From an uncultured Shimia sp. (GTDB lineage: Bacteria; Pseudomonadota; Alphaproteobacteria; Rhodobacterales; Rhodobacteraceae), in contig CALCOY010000079.1 in the NCBI GenBank assembly GCA_937897325.1, positions 1 through 43,241 on the forward strand: a stretch of 43,241 bases of DNA, read 5' to 3'. The notes beneath the pieces are model-generated. The model was not told the DNA's origin and searched no databases. It was given only the letters and a program-made list of their open reading frames with translations. Of this stretch, positions 18,622-29,600 are shown in pieces (within the stretch, counting starts at the first letter, position 1; each line of letters starts with the position of its first letter). Made by a program: the position numbers and the translations under genes.

Positions 18622-19851
18622 TTAGCCGCGCCACCAGCGACGCGGTTCCACATTTTCAGCCAGCGTGTGCGGGTTCTCGCGAACGGCTGTGTAGATTTCC
18701 TGGTAGGTGTCGAGACCACCGGCCCAGCCGTTGATCCGCTCGCGCCATTGCTCCCAAAGCTGCGGTTGGAATTCGGGCGAACACATCTCTTCAGCCTTCT
18801 TGATCTCGGCATCCGACAACGAGGCGACGCGCACGTTATTCTCGGCAAAGATCGTGCCAGGCATAGGCGGATCTGTAAAACCGACCGTGTTGACGAGAGC
18901 AGCCTCGTTGGCGGCCTGCACGTGGACCTGGGTCAGATAGGACGATTCCATCACAGCATCCTGCAGCTCCCCGCCGAGGCTGTCGAAGGTGGAAGCCGTA
19001 ATCGCTGTGTGTTCTGTCCCGCAGAAGAAGCGCAGGTCGACACATTGGCTGACAACCGGCGACATGTTGGCGTATGCGACGGCCGAAGCCCATGTTTCCG
19101 CGCCATCAATCAGGCCCTGCTTCAGACCATCAAGTGTCTCTTCCCAAGCCACCGGCACCGGGTTGAGGTTCAGCGCATTCATTGCAATCCGGCCCAACTG
19201 CGTGCCCGTCACACGGTTCTTCGTTCCGGCGAGTTGGTCGATGCTGGTCACCGTATCCTTCTCTTGCCAGGACAGACCCAGCTGGATACCGCGCAGTTCC
19301 GCGTGTGTGAACAGAAACTTCAGACCGTGCCGCTTTTCGAAGGGGTCACGAAGGATCTCCTGCGACTTCGGATGGTACATGAAATAGTACTGATCCGCCC
19401 GACTACGGAACATGTAGGCGTAGTCCAATACGTTAAGGTATGGAGCGCCACCCGCGGAGTTTTGCGTTGAGGCCGCGTATATGTCGATGATGCCCTGCTG
19501 CGCTTTCTCAACGCAGGACAGCTGGCCGCAGATCTGATTGTTTCCGATGAATTCGATCCGGATTTCACCGTCTGTCCGCTCTTCCAGATCGCGTGCGAAT
19601 TCGAGACAGCCAGCGCGTTCGATCAACAAGTTGTCTTGGTTGAAGCCCGCCGCACCAAACTTCAGCGTATGTTTTGGCTCTTTGCTAAAGCGCTTGTTGT
19701 AGGTGGATTCCGCCGCCTTGGCGAGGTTGGCAGCGGTCATGGCCCCACCAAACGCACCCGCCGCCATAAGCGTAGAGCTCATGCCGTAAGTACCTGCAAT
19801 CCTGAAGAAATCCCGACGCGAAACACCGCGCACACGATCATATAGTCCCAT
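18622..19851 (-). CDS. dctP: TRAP transporter substrate-binding protein, DctP type, Tat-exported
   Basis: A 409-residue periplasmic binding protein. The N-terminus has a twin-arginine signal (GVSRRDFFRIAG, then a hydrophobic stretch with AANLAKAAES near the cleavage region), so it is exported folded. The mature part has the DctP landmarks: FVEKAQQG-like helix (CVEKAQQGIID), FRSRADQYYFMYH, the ligand-region NRVTGTQLGRIAMNALN and the family segment LDGLKQGLIDGAETW. It is longer than ordinary DctP proteins (about 330 residues) and nearer to the group annotated for mannitol/chloroaromatic or similar compounds. It is the first gene of the TRAP-IclR operon and divergent from the GMC oxidoreductase gene. 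The ligand is not known. Confidence 0.92.
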   Translation of the reverse strand: MGLYDRVRGVSRRDFFRIAGTYGMSSTLMAAGAFGGAMTAANLAKAAESTYNKRFSKEPKHTLKFGAAGFNQDNLLIERAGCLEFARDLEERTDGEIRIEFIGNNQICGQLSCVEKAQQGIIDIYAASTQNSAGGAPYLNVLDYAYMFRSRADQYYFMYHPKSQEILRDPFEKRHGLKFLFTHAELRGIQLGLSWQEKDTVTSIDQLAGTKNRVTGTQLGRIAMNALNLNPVPVAWEETLDGLKQGLIDGAETWASAVAYANMSPVVSQCVDLRFFCGTEHTAITASTFDSLGGELQDAVMESSYLTQVHVQAANEAALVNTVGFTDPPMPGTIFAENNVRVASLSDAEIKKAEEMCSPEFQPQLWEQWRERINGWAGGLDTYQEIYTAVRENPHTLAENVEPRRWWRG

Positions 19852-19958
19852 TGTTTCCTCCCAGAACAGTGATTATTGAGACGTTTTATATCAAAAAACA
19901 CTAGAATAGCTTTTGGGTTTTGCCTAGAGTTTTTTTCCAGCGCGGGGGAAAACAATAC
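19852..19958. promoter_or_regulatory. Divergent promoter region between dctP and the GMC oxidoreductase, with a candidate operator
   Basis: This 107-bp AT-rich gap must hold promoters for both directions. The imperfect palindrome GTTTTATATCAAAAAAC (19883-19899) lies near its centre and has a half-site spacing compatible with an IclR-family operator. TTGAGA (19876) and TAGAAT (19902) are -35/-10-like but 20 bp apart. Assignment to the neighbouring IclR protein is inference. Confidence 0.4.
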
Positions 19959-21560
19959 ATGCAAGCAGACTATGTCATAGTTGGCGCCGGATCGGCGGGA
20001 TGTGTTTTGGCAAATCGTCTGAGTAAGGATCCGAAAGTGCGGGTCGTTCTTCTGGAGGCTGGACCGCCGGATAGAAACCCATGGATCCACATCCCCGTCG
20101 GCTACTTCAAGACCATGCACAACCCAAAGGTCGATTGGTGTTACAAGACCGAACCTGACCCCGGCCTGAACGGACGCTCTATCGACTGGCCACGCGGCAA
20201 GGTGTTGGGCGGATCATCTTCGATCAACGGTCTGCTTTACGTGCGTGGGCAGCCACAGGACTATGACCGCTGGCGCCAGATGGGGAACGATGGCTGGGGG
20301 TGGGATGATGTTCTGCCCTTGTTCAAAAGGGCAGAGCGCAACGAACGTGGCGCTGATGAGTATCACGGCGACGGCGGCCCGCTTTCGGTGTCGAACATGC
20401 GATTGCAACGACCCATCTGCGATGCCTGGGTGGCGGCAGCACAGAGTGCCGGTTACCGGTTTAACCCAGACTACAACGGCGCCGATCAGGAAGGCGTGGG
20501 CTATTTCCAACTCACTGCCGAGAAGGGCCGTCGGTGCAGCGCCGCTGTGGCCTATCTCAAGCCGGTGAAATCGCGGCCCAACCTTCAGATCATCACGAAC
20601 GCGCTGGTCACGCGCATTACGTTCGACGGCATGCGCGCGACGGGGGTAGAATATCGCGACCAGTCCGGCAAGCCGAAGACCGTGATGGCCGGACGCGAGG
20701 TTGTGCTGTCCGGCGGGGCGATCAACAGCCCACATATCCTGATGCTGTCCGGCGTCGGCGATCCGGATCACCTTAAGTCACAAGGCATAACACCGACCCA
20801 TGATCTTCGCGGTGTGGGTCAGAACCTGCAGGATCACCTACAGGCTCGGCTGGTCTTCAAATGCAACGAGCCGACGCTGAACGACGAGGTGCGCAGCTTT
20901 GTCAATCAGGGGCGGATCGCGTTGAAATACGCGCTTTTCCGGGCAGGACCCATGACGATGGCTGCGAGCCTTGCGACTGGTTTTCTGAGAACACGCGCTG
21001 GACTTGAGACGCCAGACATACAATTCCACGTTCAACCCTGGTCGGCCGACAGCCCCGGTGAAGGGGTGCATCCCTTCTCGGCCTTCACGATGTCAGTTTG
21101 CCAGTTGCGGCCAGAAAGCCGGGGCGAGATCCGGCTGGCGGGTCCGGAGCCCGACACCTACCCCAGGATCATTCCGAAATATCTGTCGACGGAAACCGAC
21201 TGCCGCACAATCACCGACGGCGTCAAGATCGCCCGCCGCATCGCGGAACATGCGCCTTTGTCATCGAAAATATCGGAGCCCTTTCGGCCATCTGCGGCAC
21301 TTGAGATGGACGACGATGCGGGCACGCTTGATTGGGCGCGCAGCAATTCGTCGTCGATCTATCACCCCACCGGCACTTGTAAGATGGGGAACGGTGAAGA
21401 GGCCGTGGTTGATGATCGGCTGCGCGTGCATGGCATACAAGGGCTGCGGATCGCGGATTGTTCGATCATGCCGGAGATCGTATCAGGCAACACAAATGCG
21501 CCAGCGATCATGATCGGCGAGAAAGCCTCTGACATGATCCAGGAAGACGCGATGCACTGA
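19959..21560 (+). CDS. GMC-family FAD-dependent oxidoreductase (alcohol/choline dehydrogenase-like)
   Basis: A 533-residue flavoprotein of the glucose-methanol-choline family. The FAD-binding motif [19 protein letters not shown] starts at residue 4, the family signature [19 protein letters not shown] follows near residue 80, and [13 protein letters not shown] is the second GMC signature. The catalytic His/Asn pair is at H469 ([10 protein letters not shown]) and N511 (SGNTNAP). Such enzymes oxidise primary or polyol alcohols to aldehydes and pass electrons to a quinone or oxygen. The ATG at 19959 was chosen over a TTG start 39 nt upstream because a GGGGGAA sequence precedes it and the FAD motif then sits at the N-terminus. 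It is divergent from the TRAP operon, suggesting that its substrate is the imported compound. Confidence 0.93.
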   Translation: MQADYVIVGAGSAGCVLANRLSKDPKVRVVLLEAGPPDRNPWIHIPVGYFKTMHNPKVDWCYKTEPDPGLNGRSIDWPRGKVLGGSSSINGLLYVRGQPQDYDRWRQMGNDGWGWDDVLPLFKRAERNERGADEYHGDGGPLSVSNMRLQRPICDAWVAAAQSAGYRFNPDYNGADQEGVGYFQLTAEKGRRCSAAVAYLKPVKSRPNLQIITNALVTRITFDGMRATGVEYRDQSGKPKTVMAGREVVLSGGAINSPHILMLSGVGDPDHLKSQGITPTHDLRGVGQNLQDHLQARLVFKCNEPTLNDEVRSFVNQGRIALKYALFRAGPMTMAASLATGFLRTRAGLETPDIQFHVQPWSADSPGEGVHPFSAFTMSVCQLRPESRGEIRLAGPEPDTYPRIIPKYLSTETDCRTITDGVKIARRIAEHAPLSSKISEPFRPSAALEMDDDAGTLDWARSNSSSIYHPTGTCKMGNGEEAVVDDRLRVHGIQGLRIADCSIMPEIVSGNTNAPAIMIGEKASDMIQEDAMH

Positions 21561-22020
21561 CCCAAATCGCTGCGCTTTGATCTGTGTGCTGGCGCTCAAA
21601 GCCCGTTGCCGCCCGCTGCGAAGCGCTTGCCTTTGCCCGCGACTAGATGCGCAAGCAAACGTTATAGATTTGTTCATGTGGATCTATGCACTTATTTGGT
21701 GCTTCGACCTAGGACAAAAAAGCAGCTTCCCGCCTGAAGGTTGGCCTGTCGACCGACGGGATCTTTGCATCCGCCGGGAGGCTTGGAGCCGCATAACTAT
21801 CCCATAGTGATTGTTTTCATGGCGGGATCGTTTGTCGATGTCTTGCTGAAATTGCGTGACACCTGACATTACCCCGTGTGGGTTGGCGGGAAATGCCTGC
21901 CCGAAAGGGTCAACAAGCATTGCGGAGAAAACACGTGACGCTGAAATTGCCACATGATGCCGGGACAATGACCAAAAAAAAGACTTTTGAACACAGTCTC
22001 GGCTTGAGACGCGTTAGGCC
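21561..22020. other. Non-coding stretch downstream of the GMC oxidoreductase
   Basis: No frame here looks like a gene. A weak stem (CTTTGA at about 21577 with TCAAAG about 15 nt later) lies just after the GMC stop and could help end its transcript. The remainder is a mixture of GC-rich inverted fragments without T-runs. Confidence 0.4.
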
Positions 22021-22400
22021 CATGAAAGGGTCGATGTACCTCTTGCGGATCTGGATTTGGCGGAGACCGCGGATCTCACTCGAATCTTTGGGGTTCATTT
22101 GGCCTGTTCTTCGGAGCTGGATGAGCATACCGCATTCGGCGATCTATCGACTGCAATCGCAAACCTGCTGCCGGATCTCGCAATCCCTTGCACAAAAGCG
22201 CAGGAAACGGATGCCGTCTGGATTTCCCGCCCCGATCCGTTGGCTGTTGAATGTGTCTTTGCTCAATCAGGCTTGGTTACAAAACGCCTTAGAAAACGCT
22301 GCGCCTGATCCCAGCGCGTTCGGCAAGAACGACCGAGATACCGGAGGACACACAGCGGATCTTCGACATGTTCGCGTTGACCTACAGGCAATTGACCTAA
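22021..22400 (+). pseudogene. Possible frameshifted gene of unknown function
   Basis: From 22021 one frame reads HERVDVPLADLDLAETADL and continues without a stop to RKRCA near 22308; its composition is protein-like, with regular alternation of acidic and hydrophobic residues. Near 22290 a different frame continues as RLIPARSARTTEIPEDTQR and ends RIFDMFALTYRQLT followed by TAA. Joined by one frameshift the two would make a protein of about 120 residues. There is an in-frame TAG just before 22021 and no good start codon or ribosome-binding site. I do not recognise the family. It may be the end of a longer gene that has lost its first part, or chance open sequence. Confidence 0.25.
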
Positions 22401-22457
22401 GGTTTGAATTATCGCCGCAATCTTGGTTATTGGTGGTTGGAGATTTGTTCACTGGAC

Positions 22458-22709
22458 ATGAAAATGAAGACACAAATCATTTGGCTGCTGGGCATCACGC
22501 TGGTCCTGGGGGCCTGCGAAGAAGTCGGGACAACAAACCTGCCTGAGAATGTCGTCGCCATCGCCGCACCGAACCAAGATTTGAGATCAGCGCGTTTGAT
22601 GCCAGAGGACGGGTGTTACTGGTATCGCCATAACGGGCCTGTCGAGACCACGATGATCCCATTGCGCAATGTCGGCGGACGTCCCATTTGTATAAAGACC
22701 GCGTCCTGA
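22458..22709 (+). CDS. Small lipoprotein of unknown function
   Basis: An 83-residue lipoprotein precursor. The start MKMKTQIIWLLGITLVLGAC is a signal peptide of type II with the lipobox LGAC, so the cysteine at residue 20 should be lipidated. The mature part is about 60 residues and contains DGCYWYRHNGPVETTMIPL and GGRPIC; two further cysteines may form a disulfide. The start at 22458 or the ATG two codons later are equally possible. No family function is known to me, though similar small lipoproteins with a C.W/Y..G.V.T..IPL pattern occur in Rhodobacterales. It converges on the L,D-transpeptidase gene with a 19-bp gap. Confidence 0.75.
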   Translation: MKMKTQIIWLLGITLVLGACEEVGTTNLPENVVAIAAPNQDLRSARLMPEDGCYWYRHNGPVETTMIPLRNVGGRPICIKTAS

Positions 22710-22728
22710 ACCTCTCACTTCGACAGGC

Positions 22729-23394
22729 TCAGCTTCGGGCGGTGACATATTCCTCGGCAGGATAAAGATAGGCCGTCGAACCGGTTTTCACCCGATCATA
22801 AAGTCCGTTGATATGTGCCATTACCATGCGGACGCACCCCGAACTTGCCCGCCCGCCAATTGACCGCGGAATTGGGGTCCCGTGGATACGCAGATAGGTA
22901 TCGCGATTGCCGACGAACAGGTAAAGCGCCCGCGACCCGAGCGGGTTCTTGGGACCACCCGGCAAACCATCTGCGAATTCCTCATAAAGGTCGGGGTCGC
23001 GTTCGATCATGGCGGCTGTGGGTGTCCATTTCGGCCATTTCGCCTTGCGGCGGATGGTATAGGTGCCGTGCTCATAGAGCTTCCCCCGGGCAATGGCCAC
23101 GCCATACCGCATCGCGGTTCCGTCATTGCCGATGTGATAGAGGTAGCGCGCCACCGCATCGACGTGAATGTCGCCGGGCGTCAGACCATCATTTGCTTCG
23201 ACCCGAACGGGCAAAAATCGCGGATGCAGGCCCCACGGGTTCGAGGTGGCCGGATCGTAGTTCGCCGGGGTTACCTGAGCGTCCCAGGCTGACCAATTGC
23301 TTTGCGCAGCAGCCGGATTTGCCAGCAAAGACGCCGGTATGGCTGTTGAGAACAGCGATGCTGTCGTTTGCAGAAAATGTCGCCGTGTTAGCAT
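22729..23394 (-). CDS. L,D-transpeptidase (YkuD domain), exported
   Basis: A 221-residue cell-wall enzyme. The N-terminus MLTRRHFLQTTASLFSTAIP has a twin-arginine motif and a hydrophobic core ending in NPAAAQS, so export through Tat is likely. The YkuD catalytic site is present as HGTPIPRSIGGRASSGCVRM with H171, C187 and R189. Such enzymes form 3-3 peptidoglycan cross-links or attach proteins to the diaminopimelate of the wall. A start 30 nt upstream is possible, but the ATG at 23394 puts the twin arginines at residues 4-5. It is the common alphaproteobacterial ErfK/YbiS/YcfS/YnhG-like type. It lies between two convergently arranged genes and does not appear to be in an operon. Confidence 0.93.
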   Translation of the reverse strand: MLTRRHFLQTTASLFSTAIPASLLANPAAAQSNWSAWDAQVTPANYDPATSNPWGLHPRFLPVRVEANDGLTPGDIHVDAVARYLYHIGNDGTAMRYGVAIARGKLYEHGTYTIRRKAKWPKWTPTAAMIERDPDLYEEFADGLPGGPKNPLGSRALYLFVGNRDTYLRIHGTPIPRSIGGRASSGCVRMVMAHINGLYDRVKTGSTAYLYPAEEYVTARS

Positions 23395-23564
23395 TGATAC
23401 CTGTTTACCCTCTTTGCGACTCATTCGTCGACGAAAACAGATAATCTCGTTTGACGGACTTTACGACAGAATTCGAGGGAACCGCCAAGCTCACGCATTT
23501 GTGCGGTTTTTTGGGCTGGAAGGGACGATTGACACAGAGCGTCTTTGATCAGTGTTAGAACGCC

Positions 23565-23592
23565 TCCGCTGCGCGCTTTCACACGCAGCGGA
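23565..23592 (-). terminator. Hairpin downstream of the giant surface protein gene
   Basis: TCCGCTGCG (23565-23573) pairs perfectly with CGCAGCGGA (23584-23592) around a 10-nt loop, 17 nt after the stop codon of the giant gene. It is followed on the transcribed strand by GGCGTTCT, not by a clear T-run, so it may be an inefficient or Rho-assisted terminator, or protect the mRNA end. Confidence 0.5.
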
Positions 23593-23609
23593 CGACGGTC
23601 TGTCTTTTG

Positions 23610-26600
23610 TTACAGAGCGTCGAAGCTGGACGTGCTTGCCAGAGTCTGGACATCGAATGGATCGAGCACTGCGTCGTAGATCTCCAAATCGGCGATCTGG
23701 CCTTCGAATGGATCGCGGAACTGTTCGGCGCCAGAGGCGCTGCCCCAGCCCAAGCCACCGACCTGCAGGAATTCGACGTTTGTCCGCCAATCCATGACCA
23801 GATCACTTGAACCGATGAGTGCTCCATCAACGTAGAAGCCGACACCGTCCGCACTGAAGGTTGCTGCGAATTCGTATTCCTGCCCCTCGACGATATTGTT
23901 GAAGACAAAGACATCGCTATCCGCACCATCCTGGAAACGCACCTTGATATCGTCGTTTTCGACATAGGCTGCAAAGTGGTTCCCGCCGCCGACAAAGCCA
24001 CTGGCATCCTTTGTCAGAAGACCTTGCCGCCCGCCGAAATCGTCCGCGATGAACGAGAAGGCAATTGTGCCTGCTTCGATCTCGAGGTCACTGCTTGGTG
24101 GCAGGTTTACGACGCTTGCGCCCGAACCATTGAACGTCGTGATCCCGGCAAGTTCGAACACCGGATCGGATGGGCCCGAGGCCTCTTCGGAGACGTTGAT
24201 CGCGACCATCGCGGTATCCGTTGGACCGTCCCCATCCGAAATCGTGTATTCGAACGTGTCCGTTCCAAGGAAGCCCGCATCCGGCGTGTAAGTGAAGGTG
24301 TTGTCGCCATTATCGACAACCGTGCCGTTCGACGCGACACCGTTTCCGACGACGCTGATCGTATCGCCATCAATATCCGTGTCATTGTCCAGCACACTGA
24401 TGATGACGGGCTGACCTTGAAGGGTCGTGGCGGTATCATCCACTGCCTCCGGATCGTCGTCCAAAGGACTGACCGTCACCGTAACGGTCGATATGTCAAA
24501 GCCGCCGGTGTCATCCTCAACCAGAACGTCAAAGGCATCGGTTCCGACGAAATCAGGGTCCGGGGCGTAGGTGACGCTGCCATCCACATTGACGGTGGCC
24601 GTGCCATTCGCCGGTGTCAGAACAACTGCTTCGACCATAAGTGGGTCATTCTCTGGGTCCGTATCATTGGCGGTCGGATCGAAAGTGACTGACCCGTCCT
24701 CTACGACGCTGATCGCATCATCAATGGCATTCGGTGCGCCATTAACCGGCCCGTCGGAGTGCAGGGCAAGCACCTGATCAGCACTGAGTGCCACATCGTA
24801 GATCTGCTTGTCCGCAATGAGACCTTCGAAAGGTGAGTCAAAGCCTGAAGCCCCGCTCGCACTGGCCCAGCCGCGACCACCGAACTGGATGAATTCGACA
24901 TTCTGCGTCCAATCCATTTGCAGCGGGTCGCTCGCCACCAATGCTCCGTCCAGATAGACCTGTGCGCCAGATACACCGAAGGTCAAGGCCAGGTCGTAGG
25001 TCTGACCCGCCGTGATGTTCGCAACATTCAGCGACACGCTGTTGGTGCCGTCCTGGACCCGAACGATCAGATCATCCCCTTGCAGGTAGATGGCCAGATG
25101 GTTGCCCCCGCCAACAAAGCCGCCCGCATCCTTGACAAAAAGCCCCTGCGATCCGGACGTATCTGTTGGCGTGAAGGCAAAATTTACTGTGCCTTCCGGG
25201 ATCTCGTAAATCGGATCATGCGGCAGTTCGAGCACGCCTGCATTCGATCCGTTGAAGAGCGTGGCCGCAGGCATGTCGAAGATCGGCGTTGGGAAGGTTG
25301 TGACATCTACCGTCACGGTGGCCTGCGATGTCTCGGCGCCATCGCCGATCGTGTAGGTGAAGGTGTCGCTGCCCTCAAAGCCCGCATTCGCGGAGTAAGT
25401 CACGGTTCCATCGCCATTGTTCACAATAGTGCCATTGGCCGCCGCTCCAACCGAGAGGATTGTCAGCGTGTCGCCATCCACATCACTGTCATTGGCCAGC
25501 AGGTTGATGGTGACCGGATCCTCGCCCGTTGCCGACGCGTTGTCGTCGCTGGCCATCGGGTCATCGTTGACCGGATTGACGGTGACCGTGGTGGTCGCCG
25601 TGTCGAAACCGCCATTGCCATCGGAAACCGTCACATCGAACATGTCGATACCGTTGAAATCACCAATCGGCGTGTAGCTCACCGTTCCGTCGGGATTCAC
25701 GATCGCAAAGCCGTTTGCCGGACCAGCGGCGATGGATGATGCCGTGACGATATCGCCATTGCCATCCGTGTCGTTGTCGCCGGGCTGAAAGGTTATTGTG
25801 CCGTCCTCATCAACGCTGACCGCGTCTGCGACCGCAACAGGATCCACATTCGGCGCACCCAGCACGGTGACTGAGACGGTTGCCGTATCAGCCACCCCAC
25901 CATTCTGATCGTCGATCGTGTAGGTGAAGCTGTCATCGCCGACAAAGCCCGCATCGGGTGCGTAGGTCACGGTGCCATCAGCGTTGATCGCCACTGTGCC
26001 GTTTGCCCCATCGGTCACAGCAGATACATCCAGCGTATCGCCGTCAACGTCGGTATCGTTGGCCAGAACGTCAACAGTGACGCTGGTCTCCAGAATGGTG
26101 GTGGCAGTGTCGTCAACAGCCGTTGGATCATCGTTGACCGGATCGACTGTCACGGTAACGGTCGATGTCGATGTCCCGCCCGAAGCATCCGTCACGCTGA
26201 TCTCAAAGCTGTCGGGTCCATTGAAGTCGGGATCCGGCGTGTAGGTCACCGTGCCGTCAGCTTCGGCGACAGCCGTTCCATTGGCCGGGGCGGTTGTGAC
26301 ACCGGCAAGTGAGACAATGTCACCATCCGCGTCGCTGTCATTGGCCAGAACGTCGATGTTAATGCTGCCATCTTCGACCATGGACACCGCATCATCGACG
26401 GCTGTCGGCGGCGTATTGCTCCCGCTCGAGCGGGCTGCGAGCGATGCAATCTGCGAGGCCGTCAAAGGTTCTGAATAGATCTGCTTGTCCGAGATTGTCC
26501 CGCTGAAGGGGGCGTCAAAGCCAAGCGCTCCACTGGAGCTGCCCCAACCGCGACCACCCCATTGCAGCGCCTGAACGTTCTGCGTCCAATCCATAACCAG

Positions 26601-29600
26601 CGCATCGCTGTCGACCAGATTGCCATCCACCCAAAGCTCGACACCGTCTGCACTGAAAGTGGCGGCGACCTCGTATTCTGTGTCGGGTGTGATGCCCGCG
26701 AATTGGAAGGTCACAGCTTCTGTCGCACTCTGAAAGCGGGCCTTGAGAACGGAATTGTCAAGATAGATCACCACATGGTTGCCGCCGCCCACGAAGAAGC
26801 TGGCATCCTTAGTGAAAAGCCCCTGATCCGACGCGACACTTGTCGTGTTGAAAGAGAACGCAATCGTGCCCTCGGGGATCTCATAGATCGGATCATGCGG
26901 CAACTCGATCACGTCGGCATTTGTTCCGCTGAAGGTCATCACGCCAGGCTCGTTGTAAACGAGCGCGGATCCCTGCTGCACGACCAGTGGCGCACTTGTC
27001 ACGCTGACTTCGCCGTCCACGATTGTGCGGGCCATAAAGTAATTCAGCCCACCGTCTGGTGTGTCGCCTGCACCTTGCGTCTCCAGCAACGAGGCGGGCA
27101 CCACCGCTTGTCCCGCCGCATCGAATGTGCCCGTGAAAATCACCTGCTCTTCCATGGCCTCGTTGGCGTAGAAAGGAAGCTCATCGGCGGACACGTCGAA
27201 GGGGGCCGCGCCTGTCGCAATAAAGAGACGCGTGTCCATCTGCAGAAGCTCAAAGCCAGCCCCGGGCGTTCCGGTCAACTGGACCGTGAAATCAGTGTCG
27301 GTGACGTTGAACTGATCCCCGGGCAGACTTGGCACCAGATCGCCATCTGCGCCAAGAATGGACAGCGTCGGCGCAGCAACCGCATCTTCGGACGTGACCT
27401 GCGTGGCGGATCCGCCCAGGCTGCTCTCCTCAAAGAGGCTTGCCACAGACACTTCGGTGCTTATGCCATCGGTGAACGTTACGGTGATCGTCGACCCGAT
27501 CAGTTCGTAACCGGACACAGATCCCGCGGCACCCGCCCCCGGCACGTCCTGAATGCTGTTGGGATCGACATCCGTGGTGAAGGTAAAGGTTTCGCCCGGA
27601 TTGAAGTCGGTGAAGTCGATGGTGAGCTTGTCGAAACCGCCGTTACGAGGATCCGAGAATGGATCTGCTGCGGGATCACCTGTCAAAACCAACCCGGTGG
27701 CAGCGGCACCTGAATTCGGTGTGAAGGGCGATGCGGTCTCATCGCCACCTGCACCCGTCGGGTCAAAGACCATGTCGGGCAGGATGCCCGTGCTCAGATC
27801 AAACGTGACCGAGGCGATATCGACCCCGGCATCGCTGGCATTGGTCAGGCTAAAGCTGCCCTGCTCAAAGGTCGACGCATCCAGATCTGTGCCCGGTGTA
27901 ACGGCGACATCCAGACGTCCACCTGTGACCTGATCCGTTGCTTCAACGTTGACAATGAAGCTGCCAATTACCGCACCATCGGCAGAATTTCCAATTATAT
28001 CCGATATTTCACCGTCATTCAGGGAAATCGTATAGTTCCCGTTATCTGCGGGCGTCCAAGATCCACTCGGTGGCGTGATCGCATAGGTCGCCGTACGCAC
28101 AGCACCGTCGGCTGGCACATCCACTGACACCAGGCTGGCTGCCGCAGCAAAGCTGCCGCCCGGCCCGGAGACGGTCACATCAAGATCATCAAGGCTGGAA
28201 ACATCAACGCCCGTGTCATCGCTGTATTCCACGGTGAAGGTGTAGCTCGTGCCGGGCATTATGACGTCAGTAGCGGTCAGCATCGCTGAAGGTGCGGTTA
28301 CATCGTCCTCGCCCATCTCGATGATTTCTATAGCCTTTATCGTCGTGTTTTCAAAGCCTTGGTGCAGGAAACTTAGATCGATTGTGCCATCACTTGTCGT
28401 CTCGTGGCTGAGCACGAAACCTGTGTTGAAGCTGCCGCCCGCAAGACTGTATTGATCGATGTCGTCAAAGACCGCAGGCACCGCTCCATCCACGGCGATG
28501 TCAAAAATGCGGTCTCCGACCGGATCGCCACTGCCATCGGCATCGGGCAGGCCACCAAAAGTCTCGGCGAAGTAGAGGTTGATCCGAACATCCGTGCCCG
28601 CATCGACATCGAAGGCCCATGCCATCGGCGCACCACCGTCAAAATCAAAGCGCTCTGACTGGAAGATTGCCTCGGGTGCGGCATCGGGGATGCTCGCATC
28701 GCTGATATCTATGTTTGCGCTCGTCGTAGGGGCGCCGTTGGACCCCGAAATCCGGAAGGCGCTTGGATTGTCATTCGTGTCTTCGGCCCAAGCCTCGGAC
28801 CCATCGGCCGCGGCAACCTCTGCCCCGCCGACATTGATACGGTAAAGGACTGCTTCGGTTGGATCCGCGATCTCGTTGACGATCAGAGAAAGCGTTTCCG
28901 TGGTTTGCGACTGCCCGTCATCGGCTGTCACGGAGATCGTGTAAGCCCCTTCATCTGGCTCGTCTGTCATCCAATTGAAGGCAGCGGTGCCGTCGCCGTT
29001 TTCGGCAAAGGTGTATTCCGCTGGATCAATAACCGACCCGTCGATGTCGCGTGTGACGGCCACCGAAAGCGCAACGGTGTCTCCGTCCGGGTCCACAGCC
29101 GCCACGTTGAAGGAGGCCGTTTCAAATTCCGCAATCTCAATGTCCGCAATTGGATCAATCGAAGGCGCCTGGTTCTCTGCGTATATCAGGTAAGTCGGGG
29201 CCGATACCGGCCCAAGGGGCAAATCACCATTGTCCGGATCGATGATGGTCGCGGTAAAGCCCAGCGGAAGCTGATCCTCTGCAAAAGGCAGGTCGAAACC
29301 GGTGACATCCGCAAAGTTGAAGAGCGCAGAGATATCCTGCAGTGCCCCTGTCAAAGCGATGTCGATGGTTTGGAATTCCGCCGCATTGTTGGCTGGGAAG
29401 TCCGATGCCGCAAGGGCCGCAAGTTGAGCATCAAGCTGCGCAGCAAATGGTCCGGAGAAGTTGTTGTCGACGGGTTGGATGATGCCCTTGGTCAAAACCA
29501 CCCGAGCTGTTGTGCCCGCCGGTCCTTCAATCACGACAGAGGGTCCGCCATCGGAATAAGTGCCTAGATCCCCCGCAGCGACATCGTTGACCGTCAGTGT

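Noticed and set aside
24000-27000. Regular spacing of similar blocks, considered as a CRISPR array or tandem DNA repeat
   Set aside because: The similarity is at protein level, from diverged cadherin-like and LamG domains inside one reading frame; there are no identical short repeats with unique spacers.
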